Assembly: GCA_910588595.1 (NCBI GenBank)
Contig: CAJUQU010000032.1
Coordinates: 1 to 21,830, forward strand
Reading direction: 5' to 3'
Length of the DNA: 21,830 nucleotides
Source of the DNA: an uncultured Lachnospiraceae bacterium
GTDB lineage: Bacteria > Bacillota_A > Clostridia > Lachnospirales > Lachnospiraceae
Of this stretch, positions 1-7,437 are shown in pieces; positions within the stretch are counted from its first letter, which is position 1, and the number at the start of each line of letters is the position of its first letter. A program made the translations under genes and the position numbers. The notes below the pieces were generated by a model. The model worked only from the letters and a program-made list of their open reading frames with translations, ran no database searches and was not told the origin of the DNA.

Positions 1-672
1 TAAAAGCTTCACCAGCTCCGCCACTTCCTCCGGCCGCCCGATCCGGTCGGAAGGTATTTCCTGTATCAGCATATTTATCTCCTCCTCATCAAAGCATTTG
101 TTCATATCCGTGTCGATCACTCCGCAGGCGATCGCATTCACCTGTATATTGCTGGGTCCCAATTCTTTTGCGAGCGCACGCGTAAACGCATTGACGCCTC
201 CCTTTGAGGCAGAGTATGCCACCTCCGTCGATGCACCGATATTTCCCCATACCGAAGAAATATTGATGATCTTCCCCTGGTGCCGCCTTACCATCTTCGG
301 TACTGCAGACCTGCACGTCAGAAAACATGCGTTCAGATTTGTATCGATCACTTCCTGCCATTCTCTGTAAGTCATATCTGTCAGAAGCCCCACATAGGAG
401 ATTCCCGCATTGTTTACCAGAATATCAAGGCAGGAAATATCCTGAAACATTTCTGTAACTTTTTCTTCATCGCAGATCGGAAATGTATAACACTTACATT
501 TTATTCCGTACTTCTCCTGAAGTTCATCCGCAAGGCTGTTGAGCAGTCCGCTGTTTTTGTGGCAGGTCATGTACAGATCACACCCCAATGAGGCAAACAT
601 TGTTGCGACCGCCTTGCCGATCCCACGCGACGCACCTGTCACAAGCACCTTTTTTCTGTTCATATCAGACAT
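1..672 (-). CDS. SDR-family NAD(P)-dependent oxidoreductase (FabG-like), 3' end cut by window edge
   Basis: Cytoplasmic short-chain dehydrogenase/reductase, 224 residues visible; the C-terminal part runs off the left edge. Reading the minus strand gives the cofactor motif TGASRGIG (about 12-19), NNAG (87-90), the catalytic Ser in NISS (139-140 region) and YSASK (Tyr153, Lys157), followed by the PG-like loop IACGVIDTDM. All catalytic residues of a classical SDR are present. The ATG at 672 is preferred because GGAAAGGA lies about 9 bases upstream; an ATG three codons later (663) is possible. It follows the HMGL-like aldolase gene by 93 bases and probably reduces or oxidises a carbonyl product of that enzyme or a related acyl/sugar intermediate, which is inference. 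FabG of fatty-acid synthesis itself is less likely given the polysaccharide context and the absence of acp or fab genes. Confidence 0.93.
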   Translation of the reverse strand, partial: MSDMNRKKVLVTGASRGIGKAVATMFASLGCDLYMTCHKNSGLLNSLADELQEKYGIKCKCYTFPICDEEKVTEMFQDISCLDILVNNAGISYVGLLTDMTYREWQEVIDTNLNACFLTCRSAVPKMVRRHQGKIINISSVWGNIGASTEVAYSASKGGVNAFTRALAKELGPSNIQVNAIACGVIDTDMNKCFDEEEINMLIQEIPSDRIGRPEEVAELVKLL

Positions 673-745
673 TACCAGTATTCCTTTCCGGCATTTCATG
701 TGATGTGCTCCCCTATCCCAGCATGCCGCAGTTTTGAGACGGGGA

Positions 746-767
746 AAGCCGCAGAAAACTGCGGCTT
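746..767 (-). terminator. 9-bp hairpin at the aldolase stop codon, terminator- or attenuator-like
   Basis: The minus strand reads AAGCCGCAG-TTTT-CTGCGGCTT, a perfect 9-bp stem that overlaps the TAA stop of the aldolase gene. It is followed by TTTCCCC, a poor U-tract, so termination would be weak or partial. An alternative 11-bp pairing with 725-735 competes with it (see findings). Confidence 0.45.
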
Positions 768-1740
768 AATCCTGTGCGACAACTTCCTTATAAAATTCAG
801 CGTAATCCTTGCGTTTTTCCTTCGTGAACTGGATCGCTGTTCTCGGGTGCTGGTTCAAAAGTCCCGTCATCATATACTGCAGATCAAATCCCCACACAAC
901 CCCTTCTTCCTTCAGTTTGTTCATATACTTCTCGATAAACTGAATCACGTAATAGTTATTGTACTTTGGATTGCGCAGAAAACCAAGCAGGAGTTCCATC
1001 GCACAGTTTCCGGCGCCCCTTCCCATCCCGGCGTACGTGGCATCGAGCCAGTCCACCCCGTCCCCGACCGCCTCGATCGTGTTGGCAAAGGCCAGCTGCT
1101 GGTTGTTGTGCGCATGAATGCCAAGTTTCTTGCCGTACTTGCTCGCAAATTCCATATACGTATCTACGATCCGCGCGATCTGCTCCGGATAGAGTGAGCC
1201 GTAACTGTCAACAACGTAAAAAATATCCGCAGAAGTTTTTCCCAGGATATCGAGTGCCACGCGCAGGTCACTTTCCTGACCGCTCGATATCGCCATAATA
1301 TTACAGCTTACCTCGTATCCTTTTTTCTTGGCATCCTCTATCATATCTGCCGCTGCCGGTATCGTGTTCACATATGTTGCCACACGGATCAAGTCGATCG
1401 GACTCTCTGACCGGCTGACAATGTCCCTCTTATAATTGCATCTTCCGACGTCCGCCATGACCGCAAGCTTGAGACTGGTATCATTATCCCCAACGATCTC
1501 CCTGATATCATCATCATCGCAGAATTTCCACTTGCCAAACTTATTTTCGTCAAACATCTCCTTTGACGCCTTATAGCCCATCTCCATATAATCCACGCCA
1601 GCCCTGATATTCGCTTCATACAATGACTTGACAAACTCGTCCGTAAAATAAAAGTCGTTCACCAGCCCGCCGTCTCTTAATGTCGCATCCACCACTTTGA
1701 TACTTGAACGGTAATCCATTAGACTCACAATCTCTTTCAT
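766..1740 (-). CDS. HMGL-like (DRE-TIM metallolyase) aldolase
   Basis: A 324-residue TIM-barrel enzyme of the pyruvate carboxyltransferase/HMG-CoA lyase superfamily (4-hydroxy-2-oxovalerate aldolase and isopropylmalate synthase relatives). Visible motifs are DATLRDGG (18-25, Arg22/Asp23 the catalytic Arg and metal ligand), GIHAHNNQQ (207-215, His209 and His211 as metal ligands) and the glycine-rich GMGRGAGN (238-245). It is close to 4-hydroxy-2-oxovalerate aldolase length, but no acylating aldehyde dehydrogenase partner is present; the neighbour is an SDR. Members of this type occur in surface-polysaccharide loci, where they probably make or cleave a 2-keto acid used as a decoration; substrate unknown. 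ATG at 1740 has AGGAG 9 bases upstream. It is the first gene after a strong promoter (1820-1848), so it and the SDR form their own transcription unit. Confidence 0.88.
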   Translation of the reverse strand: MKEIVSLMDYRSSIKVVDATLRDGGLVNDFYFTDEFVKSLYEANIRAGVDYMEMGYKASKEMFDENKFGKWKFCDDDDIREIVGDNDTSLKLAVMADVGRCNYKRDIVSRSESPIDLIRVATYVNTIPAAADMIEDAKKKGYEVSCNIMAISSGQESDLRVALDILGKTSADIFYVVDSYGSLYPEQIARIVDTYMEFASKYGKKLGIHAHNNQQLAFANTIEAVGDGVDWLDATYAGMGRGAGNCAMELLLGFLRNPKYNNYYVIQFIEKYMNKLKEEGVVWGFDLQYMMTGLLNQHPRTAIQFTKEKRKDYAEFYKEVVAQD

Positions 1741-1819
1741 TTTCCACTTCTCCTATATTGCTTTCATTCAATTCCAGTATATTGCTTTATTCTGTTTTGG
1801 CATGATACCAGTTTTTAAA

Positions 1820-1848
1820 ATTTTAGCACTTTAAAGTGCGGAAGTCAA
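1820..1848 (-). promoter_or_regulatory. sigma-A-type promoter for the aldolase/SDR unit
   Basis: On the minus strand TTGACT (-35, 1843-1848), a 17-base spacer and TAAAAT (-10, 1820-1825) each match the consensus at 5 of 6 positions. An A/T-rich stretch precedes the -35. The aldolase start codon is about 80 bases downstream. The spacer contains a perfect palindrome (separate entry). Confidence 0.72.
1826..1839. promoter_or_regulatory. 14-bp perfect palindrome in promoter spacer, putative operator
   Basis: GCACTTTAAAGTGC is identical on both strands and directly abuts the -10 box. A regulator bound here would sit between -35 and -10 and either block RNA polymerase or, as MerR-type proteins do, distort the spacer. 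The 17-bp spacer is already optimal, which favours repression over MerR-like activation. No regulator gene is visible nearby. Confidence 0.5.
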
Positions 1849-1870
1849 TTAAAAAATCTGTTTTGGCTGG

Positions 1871-2025
1871 CATTCCGGTAACAGTTCAGCCTTCGGCTTC
1901 CTGTTGCAAGCATCAAGCCATGCAAAAACCGCTTCGCGGTTGGCTTGATGCCTCCCAACCACTATGTTTTCTCACGGACTTCGCAGCGTAGTGCGAAATC
2001 CTGGGCTGAACTGTTACACATTCCG
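1871..2025. repeat. MITE-like palindromic element with three internal hairpins
   Basis: Perfect 14-bp terminal inverted repeats GTAACAGTTCAGCC (1878-1891) and GGCTGAACTGTTAC (2004-2017) enclose three nested hairpins. These are AGCC-TTC-GGCT (1888-1898), CATCAAGCCA/TGGCTTGATG (1911-1920/1941-1950, with inner AACCGC/GCGGTT), and GGAcTTCGCA/TGCGAAaTCC (1976-1985/1992-2001). The heptamer CATTCCG flanks the element directly (1871-1877 and 2019-2025, the right copy one base beyond the inverted repeat), resembling a target-site duplication. It has no coding capacity. It lies immediately downstream of the DUF2142 gene stop, so the transcript folded as a cloverleaf could also stop or protect that mRNA. 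Confidence 0.6.
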
Positions 2026-2026
2026 A

Positions 2027-4243
2027 TCAATAATTCCAAATCTGCATGGCAATGTTTAATATCGACAGTATCTGCACCGTGAGGGAAAGCATAATGATCT
2101 CAGTGCTCGTCCTCCCATTATCATGCGCATTTTTCTTCAGAAAAAACGGAAGCACAATAAGCAGAGGCAGCATATAGCGCCCTTGAACTCCGCCTATTAC
2201 CTTATCCTCTGGTTTTGAATAGCTCAAATACATTGCCAGAAACACGCCGAAAAGGCTGGCTGCTACCATAAGGATTGACCAGAGCCTCCCCCTGAGACTC
2301 ACAATGGCATTTCCCTGCCCATTATCCTTTCTATATGAAATATACAACAGCATCAATATCATGATGCCTATATATGTCGGATTTCGCCAATCCCACAGAT
2401 GTCCCAGCCCACATCCAGTCATCGCCAGCCAATACTCATCTGCATATACGATAAAGGATCCCATCAGGCTTTCAATGAGATTCAATGGATTTTCAATGGC
2501 GTATTCAAGGCTTGGCCACAAATACGGCTTATTATTCGCTATTTGATATGTCGTATCCAATGACAAAGTTTTGCCTGCATTTTGTACCGCCTCGGCATTC
2601 GTGCTTATGACATCACTTCTTACCTGTGACATTGAGCCGATAGAATATTTATAAATGAGCAGCAGCGATACCGCCGCCACTGATATCAGCATTATCTTGC
2701 AGCCCCTGCTTTTACGCTTCTCCTCACTTATACTCTGGTCCGGCAACAGAAATACCAGTGCCGTAAACGGTGCGTACACCGGTTTTAACGGTGCAAAAAT
2801 AAATATGACGACTGCAAGAACCAGTATCTGTCTTCTAGTCACCCGTCCTGTCTGTGTACACAGCTTCAATAAATATGCAATAAAAAGAAAGGCAAATGCC
2901 AATATCAGTGTGTCGTACGAACACGAAGACACGGTTTCCAAAAGCATAGGTATCTGGCATATGGCAAAGAAGATCCACTTGCCATATGGGATCAATCTGA
3001 TCGCCCAGTATACTATGAATACAAACACAAACAGGCTCATCAGCCTTGACATAAAGATCAGTCTGGCATAGTTGACATGCAATAATCTGCCCAGCGTGAT
3101 CCCTGCAGCCTGGGGGATATACATCGTAACAGGCACTGCTGCCACTCTTTGGCATTCAGAAGGAAGCATTTTTTCAGAGCGATCTTGATCCCCCCTGATC
3201 AATGACTTTATCATGTCAATTGTGTATGAATTGTTGGGACACAGCTCTCTGTAATTAATATCGCACTCCCGCATATAAATATAACCGTCCGCATCATTTA
3301 TGGGTTGTCCCATGATCATATTCGACAGTCTGTACGCCTGCGCAAAATGAAATTCTTCATCAGGCATACTGTACGGGGGCAATACAACTGAGTATACACA
3401 TCCAAAAATCAATGTTGACACTACAAAAAATAATTCCGCTTTGTCTATATTTTTGAACAACAAAAAAAGATATATTCCCGCCACAGCCAGAAAGGCAGCT
3501 ACCACACCCACAAACATTGGATAATTTAGCGAATCCCGAAATACAAATCCAGCTCTAAAGTATATTGATATCAGTAATATATCAGCTGTTAATGACAGTG
3601 TGATGATCGTTCTCTTCCTATTTAAAAATAATCTTTCAAATCCCAACAGATATAAAACTGCCACAAACACCCATACCAGCAGAATAATCTGCATCCTCTT
3701 ATCAAGCCGTGTACTAAATGCCGTTTCTACAACAATCGGATCATATAACTCCTCTCCATTTTTGATGGCATTTTCTCTTGCAGCGTCAGAACTATTCCCC
3801 GACTCAACAGAACCAATATACAATGTTCCTGTCATGTCATCCGATGAGATCCTCAAAACATAATTTTGCTGCGGCTCAACATATTGCCGTACATCAAACC
3901 ACGTTATGCTCTGTAACTGCAACGACCCAATATCGATCAATTCCTGCCAGATTAGTTCATTCTTTTTGTCAACAATAGATATATCTAGTTTTCCTGTACT
4001 GTCATATACCCGATCGACCACACAAATTCCCACACTGCGGATTTTGTCTACAGCAAAGGTCATTTCCTGTTCTAATGTATCTCCCTGTTGATATTCTATT
4101 GGCTTTATCGAATCAAATGATCTGATAAGATCATAACCAGTATCAAAGTACTTTTTAGAAAATACAAAAAACAGTCCAGCAACAAGAACTACTGCAGCCA
4201 TTATAAACCGTATCACCCAAATAAATTCTTTTTTCTTATACAT
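2027..4243 (-). CDS. DUF2142-family polytopic membrane protein, probable GT-C type glycosyltransferase
   Basis: A 738-residue membrane protein. One N-terminal transmembrane helix (about 9-29) precedes a roughly 150-residue extracytoplasmic beta-rich domain, followed by about ten to twelve hydrophobic helices to the C-terminus. The signature PPYSMPDEEFHFAQAYR (about 289-305) with an Asp-Glu and a following His is the DUF2142 hallmark, thought to act like the acidic catalytic loop of GT-C enzymes that use polyprenyl-phosphate sugars. The role would be adding a side-chain sugar to a glycan outside the membrane; this is family inference, not demonstrated. The start chosen is the ATG before Tyr-Lys-Lys-Lys because GGAGG lies 10 bases upstream; an upstream in-frame GTG (4306) adds 21 unlikely residues. 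The gene is visibly more A+T-rich than the sugar genes at 12-18 kb. The palindromic element begins right after its stop. Confidence 0.85.
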   Translation of the reverse strand: MYKKKEFIWVIRFIMAAVVLVAGLFFVFSKKYFDTGYDLIRSFDSIKPIEYQQGDTLEQEMTFAVDKIRSVGICVVDRVYDSTGKLDISIVDKKNELIWQELIDIGSLQLQSITWFDVRQYVEPQQNYVLRISSDDMTGTLYIGSVESGNSSDAARENAIKNGEELYDPIVVETAFSTRLDKRMQIILLVWVFVAVLYLLGFERLFLNRKRTIITLSLTADILLISIYFRAGFVFRDSLNYPMFVGVVAAFLAVAGIYLFLLFKNIDKAELFFVVSTLIFGCVYSVVLPPYSMPDEEFHFAQAYRLSNMIMGQPINDADGYIYMRECDINYRELCPNNSYTIDMIKSLIRGDQDRSEKMLPSECQRVAAVPVTMYIPQAAGITLGRLLHVNYARLIFMSRLMSLFVFVFIVYWAIRLIPYGKWIFFAICQIPMLLETVSSCSYDTLILAFAFLFIAYLLKLCTQTGRVTRRQILVLAVVIFIFAPLKPVYAPFTALVFLLPDQSISEEKRKSRGCKIMLISVAAVSLLLIYKYSIGSMSQVRSDVISTNAEAVQNAGKTLSLDTTYQIANNKPYLWPSLEYAIENPLNLIESLMGSFIVYADEYWLAMTGCGLGHLWDWRNPTYIGIMILMLLYISYRKDNGQGNAIVSLRGRLWSILMVAASLFGVFLAMYLSYSKPEDKVIGGVQGRYMLPLLIVLPFFLKKNAHDNGRTSTEIIMLSLTVQILSILNIAMQIWNY

Positions 4244-4387
4244 ACACAATAGTCCTCCGCAAACTTTTCCGTCTGTGCATAAAACTAATTTATCTTTAAA
4301 CCGCACGCACTCAATACCGTAACTGTATAACAGTGCACACCAGAAAGCAGTACCCCGTCATCTGCATCAGCTAATGTTTGTTTAAAA

Positions 4388-5236
4388 CTAATTCTGCATC
4401 AATCTGATCAATTTCTGTATTATTGGAATAGACAGCAATCTTTCTTTCTCTATATAGTAAACACCTCTAATATCTTTTCTTTCCAGACACTGCCTAAGTA
4501 GCTTTCTCCTCCTCCTTGCTGATTCTGACTTTACCGCTCTGACAGAAGTCTCTCTTGTGTGATGATACACATAAAAATCCGCTACTGGCAGTTTCTCAAT
4601 GATAGCTACATTGTGCTTTTTCATGAGAAGTGACAGAATGCTCTGATCATGTCTATTCTCCTGAAATCCTTCATAATTATCCAGTCCGCATGTGTTAGGT
4701 GCGTCTGTGATAATCCTGTAATCCTGTGCATATTTAAGCCATTCCGCTATGATACTTTGCGTATTTTGCGTCTTCCTAAGCACAATGATACCTGCCCAGC
4801 ACTGGTACTGATCTGTATATTCCTCCTTATCACAATCCATATATACAAATGCATCACGTTTTGTCCAGTGCTTTTCCAAATACCTATAGCGCCTGCTCCC
4901 TATCATATCAATATTATTCTGCTGCATATACACAATAACAGGGTCAACACTTCCTCTATAATATCCTCCGGCACCATCCATATATATCAAAAAATCGCCA
5001 TCCGCAATTCCATTTAATGCCTTGTTCACAAAATATGGTTTCCACAGATAGCAGCCTTTTCTACGTTCTCCGCCTGCTTCTAATATCTTCCTGTTCCTAT
5101 TCTGAAACTCATCATCCATATCTGCAATATTATAACACAGTATCTGATCAACTTTTCCATTTTTTAGAGCTGTGTCAAGCTGAAATTTCGCCGATGGCAT
5201 ATAAGCATCATCCGCACAAGCCATTGCATACACCAT
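4388..5236 (-). CDS. Glycosyltransferase-like protein of unknown specificity
   Basis: A 282-residue soluble protein. I recognise the pattern of a poorly characterised GT-A-like family: an N-terminal strand with ACADDAYMPSAKFQLDTA, a CYLWKPYFVNKAL helix, GDFLIYMDGAG (about 79-89; the acidic residue after the tyrosine fits a DxD-type metal site, but only one Asp is left) and ENRHDQSILSLL (about 190-201), the usual late conserved block. The expected role is transfer of a sugar to the locus glycan in the cytoplasm. The C-terminus is basic (ESARRRRK), suitable for membrane association. ATG at 5236 has GGAGGT 8-9 bases upstream. It is separated from the DUF2142 gene by 144 bases, which contain a short dyad ACTGT-ATA-ACAGT (4322-4334) but no gene. 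Exact family unassigned. Confidence 0.6.
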   Translation of the reverse strand: MVYAMACADDAYMPSAKFQLDTALKNGKVDQILCYNIADMDDEFQNRNRKILEAGGERRKGCYLWKPYFVNKALNGIADGDFLIYMDGAGGYYRGSVDPVIVYMQQNNIDMIGSRRYRYLEKHWTKRDAFVYMDCDKEEYTDQYQCWAGIIVLRKTQNTQSIIAEWLKYAQDYRIITDAPNTCGLDNYEGFQENRHDQSILSLLMKKHNVAIIEKLPVADFYVYHHTRETSVRAVKSESARRRRKLLRQCLERKDIRGVYYIEKERLLSIPIIQKLIRLMQN

Positions 5237-5333
5237 TTCACCACACCTCCATCATTTTCTTATTATGAATCATAAATCTTAGACGAATACATTATTTGAT
5301 TAACAATTTTTAGAATACTGCCACCCTATATTC

Positions 5334-5626
5334 TCATAGTACTCTAATGAATTTCTTTTCTATCAATTCCTCTGATATGATCGCAATCCCTAATGCTGTC
5401 AATACCCAAAAGCAATATCATGCTATCTGCAGCCAAATGTTTTTATCTCATTACATGCATATGTTTTGATATAATTTAATATAATAATATGGGATAAATA
5501 AATTCCATAACTATGCCTTCCTATCAAAACCAAAAACTGATTCTCAAATATGACAAAATAACCTTTATTTAATATCAGCGGCAAAATACTTGCTGCCACA
5601 AAGAAAGTATCAGCTATCTTGGAGAA
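5334..5626 (-). pseudogene. Decayed C-terminal remnant of an acyltransferase-3 (OafA/YrhL-like) gene
   Basis: This 426-base gap between genes is not empty. Translating the minus strand from 5626 gives 67 codons to a TAG at 5423-5425, including a hydrophobic helix and LVLIGRHSYGIYLSHIIIL, the typical late motif of acyltransferase family 3 membrane proteins (GxxSYxIYLxH). About 30 bases before that stop the reading continues in another frame as YCFWVLTALGIAIISEELIE and then KKFIRVL with a TGA at 5334-5336, matching the final helix and the basic tail after E-K of the same family. The shift and an in-frame TGA just before YCFW (possibly a former TGG Trp) are two lesions, and the roughly 250 upstream residues are missing. 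An upstream TGA at 5627-5629 closes the fragment. It follows the ABC transporter stop by 37 bases. It presumably once O-acylated the glycan. Confidence 0.7.
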
Positions 5627-5662
5627 TCAATACATTGCCTGTTGCAATTCATTTTATTCACG

Positions 5663-7408
5663 CTACAACACCTCCTGTTTCATCCGCTCCACGAATCCTC
5701 CTTTTCCGACTTCATATATTTTATCGCATTTTCTGATCGTACTTAATCTGTGCGCTATGACGATCAGCGTCCTCGTTCCATGCAGACCGTCTATCGCCTC
5801 CATCACTTCTTTCTCGGTCTCATTGTCAAGTGCCGAAGTGGCCTCATCAAGTATCAGTACATTAGGATTGCGGTAAAGTGCCCTCGCTATGCCAATCCGC
5901 TGTCTCTGCCCGCCGGAAAGTTTGACTCCCCTGTCACCGATCATGGCGTCAAGACCGTCTGGCAGGGAGTGCACAAATTGATCGAGCTGTGCCTCCCGCA
6001 AGGCTTTCTCTATTGCAGCATTGTCAATCTCAGCCTCCTGGATACCAAAGGCAATGTTTGCACGGATACTGTCATCCATCAGATAGATCGACTGTGGAAT
6101 ATATCCGACATCTTCATGCCAAGATGCCATACATCTGTTTATATCAACCCCATCAATCGTGAGTGTACCTTCCTGTGGCTTGAGAATTCCAAGTATCAGA
6201 TCGGCAGCTGTTGTCTTACCTGCTCCCGACTCCCCGATAAATGCCACAGATGTGTTTTTCTTGATCGCAAGACTGGCATTTTTTAATATCCACTTATCTG
6301 ACTTCGGGTAATGAAAGGACACATGATCAAGACTAATCACATCGTTGAAAGAAACTTTTAGTGTATCCTCCTGATCTGCCATCCTCTGCTCCATAAGCTG
6401 TTCAATCTCCTTCAAATCGCTGTAAACAGAATCGATCGCGGGTTTGTTGAACATCATCCCGCTGATGTAACCTGTAATCTTGTTAAACGAAGGAAGCATA
6501 CGGAAAGCTGCAACTGCAAACACAGACAGAGTTGTGACAAATGAGGTGATATCACTCTTGACCACGACAATCTTTATGATCATTGCTATCATCAAACTGC
6601 ATATACACACAGTCTCCATAACCGGTCTTGGAAGATACGTGAGTATAGACTGCTGCCTTTGTATTCTCACACAATCCTTGAAATTTTTGTCATAATTGGA
6701 TGCAAAAAAACTTTCTTTATTTGATACCTTAATCTCCTTAATCCCTGAAAAAGCCTGAAAAAGCCATTTTGTAACCAGAACATTTGCCTGTCTGCTCTCC
6801 TCTCCAATTTTTACAAGCACTTTTCTGAAAAAGATAGTAAAAATAACAATAAATAAAAACAATAGAGAGGCAACTGCCAATGTAGACACCCAGTCCTGAA
6901 CAAAAAGATATACGACCAGCACTGTACTTACACTAAACTCCGCAAGAAACTGCAGAGCGTTTAGCACCACGGTAAAAAAGCCATTGACATCATTCGTGAT
7001 ATTCCTTTGAAATTCTGCAACATTTTTAGACACATGAAAAAGATAGTCCTGCTGCATATAACTCCTCATCATCCTCACAGACATCCGCTGCTGATTGTTA
7101 AAGACAAACCGATACTGCAGGCTGTACATCACCGTCACATAGATATTCTTGAATATATAGATCGCGATCAAAACGATCGCCAAAAACACAATCATTTGAT
7201 TCACATCTGTAATACCTGTATACTTGCCGATTAACACAAAATACCATTTATCATTAATAGTTTCCGGCTGCATTGCCACATTGATCAGCGGCATGACCGC
7301 TGATACACCCAACAGTTCCACAAATGCACCGATCAGTATGATGACAAGCAGTATACTTAAGTTGATTTTCTGTTTTATGTCTAAAACGTAATTGATCTTT
7401 TTAAACAT
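5663..7408 (-). CDS. ABC transporter, fused TMD-NBD exporter (lipid-linked oligosaccharide flippase type)
   Basis: A 581-residue half-transporter that should work as a homodimer in the inner membrane. Six hydrophobic segments in residues 1-310 form the type IV exporter domain. The ATPase domain has Walker A GESGAGKTT (392-400), signature LSGGQRQR (497-504), Walker B VLILDEATSALD (517-528) and H-loop His553 in IAHRLST. In a glycan locus the usual role is flipping an undecaprenyl-linked oligosaccharide, as PglK or MsbA-like proteins do; no Wzx or Wzm/Wzt is visible here. I chose the ATG at 7408 because GAGAGG precedes it by 9 bases; a GTG at 7435 lacks a good ribosome site but sits two bases after the upstream stop and could be coupled. 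A drug exporter is the alternative. Confidence 0.88.
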   Translation of the reverse strand: MFKKINYVLDIKQKINLSILLVIILIGAFVELLGVSAVMPLINVAMQPETINDKWYFVLIGKYTGITDVNQMIVFLAIVLIAIYIFKNIYVTVMYSLQYRFVFNNQQRMSVRMMRSYMQQDYLFHVSKNVAEFQRNITNDVNGFFTVVLNALQFLAEFSVSTVLVVYLFVQDWVSTLAVASLLFLFIVIFTIFFRKVLVKIGEESRQANVLVTKWLFQAFSGIKEIKVSNKESFFASNYDKNFKDCVRIQRQQSILTYLPRPVMETVCICSLMIAMIIKIVVVKSDITSFVTTLSVFAVAAFRMLPSFNKITGYISGMMFNKPAIDSVYSDLKEIEQLMEQRMADQEDTLKVSFNDVISLDHVSFHYPKSDKWILKNASLAIKKNTSVAFIGESGAGKTTAADLILGILKPQEGTLTIDGVDINRCMASWHEDVGYIPQSIYLMDDSIRANIAFGIQEAEIDNAAIEKALREAQLDQFVHSLPDGLDAMIGDRGVKLSGGQRQRIGIARALYRNPNVLILDEATSALDNETEKEVMEAIDGLHGTRTLIVIAHRLSTIRKCDKIYEVGKGGFVERMKQEVL

Positions 7409-7437
7409 CCTATTAATCCTCTCTATGGAGAACACAC

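Noticed and set aside
700..1197. Long plus-strand ORF opposite the aldolase
   Set aside because: It lies entirely antisense to a clear DRE-TIM aldolase plus the hairpin region, and its translation has no recognisable motif.
4322..4334. Dyad ACTGT-ATA-ACAGT in the DUF2142 leader
   Set aside because: Only five bases per arm and no convincing promoter next to it; noted as a possible operator only.
5397..5402. Perfect TTGACA on the minus strand upstream of the small glycosyltransferase
   Set aside because: The best -10 at 16-18 bases matches only about half the consensus, and the hexamer is part of the remnant's coding sequence (VLTA codons).
5463..5530. 9-bp inverted repeat GTTTTGATA / TATCAAAAC
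   Set aside because: It falls inside the acyltransferase remnant, whose coding sequence explains both arms; the 50-base loop makes a structure unlikely.
5580..5600. Imperfect hairpin behind the ABC transporter gene
   Set aside because: The stem has a mismatch, no U-run follows, and the bases encode part of the acyltransferase remnant, so it is not a convincing terminator.
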